From contig NW_003108598.1 of assembly GCF_000003605.2 (NCBI RefSeq), forward strand, positions 102,152 through 152,902: a stretch of 50,751 nt of DNA. The letters are read 5' to 3'. Origin of the DNA: Saccoglossus kowalevskii (lineage: Eukaryota > Hemichordata > Enteropneusta > Harrimaniidae). Positions 48,663 to 50,751 of this stretch are shown here, in pieces. A program made the translations under genes and the position numbers. The notes below the pieces were generated by a model that did not search any database, was not told the DNA's origin, and saw only the letters and a list, made by a program, of their open reading frames with translations. Within the stretch, counting starts at the first letter, position 1, and the number at the start of each line of letters is the position of its first letter.

Positions 48663-49045
48663 CCAACTATTAACACTTGAAAGTAATGTTTATTTAAATT
48701 TTCTGCGATAAATTCCTTTTAATAATGACTTATAAAAGTGTAGCTCCATTAGCTCATAATAGTTACCCCGTTTGGCGGCATACTCATAAAAAAGCTTTCA
48801 AATAAAAGTATTCCGGTGGAGCCATACCAATTAAAAAATTAATAGTGTTTTAACAATTGGCCACCAGAATGTAGTCTACAGTGATTGCAAAATGTGACAT
48901 ATATAATCTTCTTATCTAATTTATTCATGTATTCAAAATTCATTTATGTGTAAAACACATTTATCTAAAACCATGTGATCTATAATAATAGTAGTAATGT
49001 CGCTGTGGACTGGTATTCACCATACGTCATTTCAAAGTATATTTT

Positions 49046-49140
49046 TAGGCGCAGTGTGGCGTGTTAGGTAGCGTGTCTGATTGCACTGGCAAGGTGATTG
49101 CCCTTATCGTGTGTTCGAATACTGTGTTTTTTCTGTTGTA
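49046..49140 (+). mobile_element. tRNA-derived SINE head (box A / box B)
   Basis: The segment has a tRNA-like layout: 'gtggcgtgttagg' resembling RNA polymerase III box A near 49054-49066, and 'gtgttcgaata' matching box B at about 49111-49121. The spacing is tRNA-like, and a T-rich tail with a T6 run follows. It does not fold into a functional tRNA by eye. The arrangement is typical of SINEs of marine deuterostomes and other invertebrates. No second copy is seen in the window. Confidence 0.5.
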
Positions 49141-49840
49141 ATATTTGTCATATTGTATGCGTATACAATTTATTAAATACACTGTGATGTATGCCGAGTT
49201 ATTTTTTAAAATAGAAAAAGCAATTCTGAAAAGTGTTCATAGTTGTATTTAGGCGTATATATTATATAAAGAAAAAAACGGGGTTCTGTAATGAATTAAA
49301 CACAACGTGTATATAGACATTATTGCTAACAGCATCAATCGTGATTCGCACTTTTCTTTAGAACATAATGCATATCGTCTAAGCTTGTAATTTGCAACAA
49401 AAATACATGTTTCCAATAAGAAATGAAAAAGTCCGTTCCCGTCGTGAAATTTAATACGACATTGAAAGGGTAATATGAAGAAATGTCACACGCTGCGTTA
49501 TCATCAATGTCATTAAGAATCGGGATTATTCCCACTGTAATCTAGATATACTCGATGTTTTTTTTTATTGCTGGGTATCAAAAACTTACATTTTTATCAC
49601 AGTAATCAAGTACATACTGTGATGTGAACTATTTGCATTTGAACTCACTGCAAAGTGCAAAGATTGTTTTCACGAGGAACATTATAATAAATAAGCATCG
49701 TCAGCAAAGTATATATTACACGTCTTTGTTTCGTGACGTCAAAGTGACGTAGGTTGGTAATGTTGAAATAGATAATTTGGTTGTTTAGTCGTTCAAGTTC
49801 GTCATTTAGAAAATCTTAAACAAAATATTTTCTATTGACA

Positions 49841-49880
49841 TTATTATTATTATTATTATTATATTTATATTATTATTATT
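49841..49880. repeat. (ATT)n microsatellite
   Basis: About a dozen ATT/TTA trinucleotides with one interruption. Confidence 0.95.
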
Positions 49881-50149
49881 TATACATACATATATTCACG
49901 TCACGTCTGTTAGGATTTCAAAGGGTCCTTGCGTTCAAAAGGGTCCCATGTCCCAATGAACCGAAGCTTAGGTGGTATTGCATAGGTACTGTCTGATAGC
50001 ATATTTAATTCATGTTACTGCCTGCTCACCACAAATGCAGGCGTTTTACACATAAACTTCACTTTCTGAGGTTGTCTAAAAAGAAGATAAATGAAATTTG
50101 AAGACATTTGAAAAGAAATATGAATACTTATACAAAATCTGTTAATGTT

Positions 50150-50560
50150 AAATATGTAAATTAGACAATTTCCATATTCATTCTTTAGTAAATTGGGATT
50201 ATCTCATGAAAACTCAACGGATTTGAACCAAATTTGATACGGGTGATCATTGATGTTATTTGCAGGCAATATTACTATTGGGTAATTTACATATGTAAAT
50301 TAGCCAATTTGCATTTTTTCACTAAGTTTGGATTCATTCATCAACACTAAACAGATTTGAACTAAATTTGGTAGGGATATACATTGACATCATTTCTATG
50401 GCCCCTACTTTTAGAGATAATTTGCATATGTACTAAATACTAAATATGGATTATCTCAACAACTCGACAGATTTGGACGAAATATGATAGGCACATACAT
50501 TGATGCAGTCTGCATCCATATTACTAGTGGTAATTATCTGAATATGCAAATTAGAATACT
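50150..50560 (+). repeat. Satellite-like units at the right end of the window
   Basis: Three units of about 130-140 bp, each with 'ggattatctcaacaactc'-like, 'agatttgaac(c/t)aaatttg', 'catacattgatg' and 'tatgcaaattag' blocks. They are related in plan to the array at 8990-9980. Confidence 0.75.
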
Positions 50561-50751
50561 AATGATTGTTTAATTTCATGAAAAATGGTGAATGATAAAT
50601 GTTTCCCCCATTTTCTAGAGATAAACTATGCATGAAAAACATATCTGAATATTTTATTTTAAGTATATCAATGAGCTAACTAGAACAATCTTGAGTTTTG
50701 ACATATTTGGTACAACTTGTAATTTTTTTTGAGCTTCAGTACAAGATTTTT

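Larger units (their letters stand above)
48663..50100. other. Gene-free stretch with short repeats
   Basis: No exon is recognised. It contains the tRNA-SINE head at 49046-49140 and an (ATT)n microsatellite at about 49841-49880. Confidence 0.5.

Noticed and set aside
49046-49140. Functional tRNA gene
   Set aside because: Box A and box B are present, but no complete cloverleaf pairing is visible. A SINE head explains it better.

Overview
The window is AT-rich, intron-bearing, repeat-dense animal DNA, not bacterial or viral. It holds a FAM234-family FG-GAP membrane protein, an animal glycoside hydrolase family 9 (GH9) cellulase, a tRNA-derived SINE, several MITE families and long 'aatttgcataat' satellites. 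Together these suggest a marine invertebrate, probably an invertebrate deuterostome or a lophotrochozoan. The sequence alone does not fix the species or phylum.

Layout. 1-7.45 kb: gene-free repeats, including three 11-bp minisatellite arrays and a fold-back element. 7.45-14.18 kb: the first four coding exons (322 codons) of a FAM234-like gene on the + strand, whose introns carry satellites, MITEs and short tandem arrays. 14.2-18.8 kb: a TTAA-flanked MITE, degenerate repeats, a seven-unit ~117-bp tandem array, and a 1.1-kb terminal-inverted-repeat transposon with a SAP-like ORF. 18.84-21.03 kb: the last four exons (180 codons plus stop) of a GH9 endoglucanase on the + strand. 22.3-23.5 kb: a segment repeated at 47.2-48.4 kb, one copy interrupted by a MITE and the other carrying an expanded tandem array. 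23.9-24.2 kb: a Myb/SANT-like fragment. 25.2-26.83 kb: a frameshifted DDE-integrase pseudogene. 26.8-50.75 kb: mostly gene-free, with local duplications, a MITE copy, microsatellites, a tRNA-SINE head and terminal satellite units.

The main result is a junction. I can find only the 5' half of FAM234 and only the 3' half of GH9, both on the + strand and on either side of transposon-rich DNA. The exon phases at the join match (phase 0 to phase 0), so an in-frame chimeric transcript is formally possible. CpG density also rises abruptly at about 16.92 kb, from one CpG in the preceding 900 bp to several per 60 bp. In animals with mosaic methylation this is the pattern expected at the edge of a methylated gene body. 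A genomic rearrangement, missing or unrecognised exons, and an assembly misjoin all remain possible. I see no defence, toxin or other novel multi-gene system here. The notable signals are the gene junction, the CpG boundary and transposon natural history.
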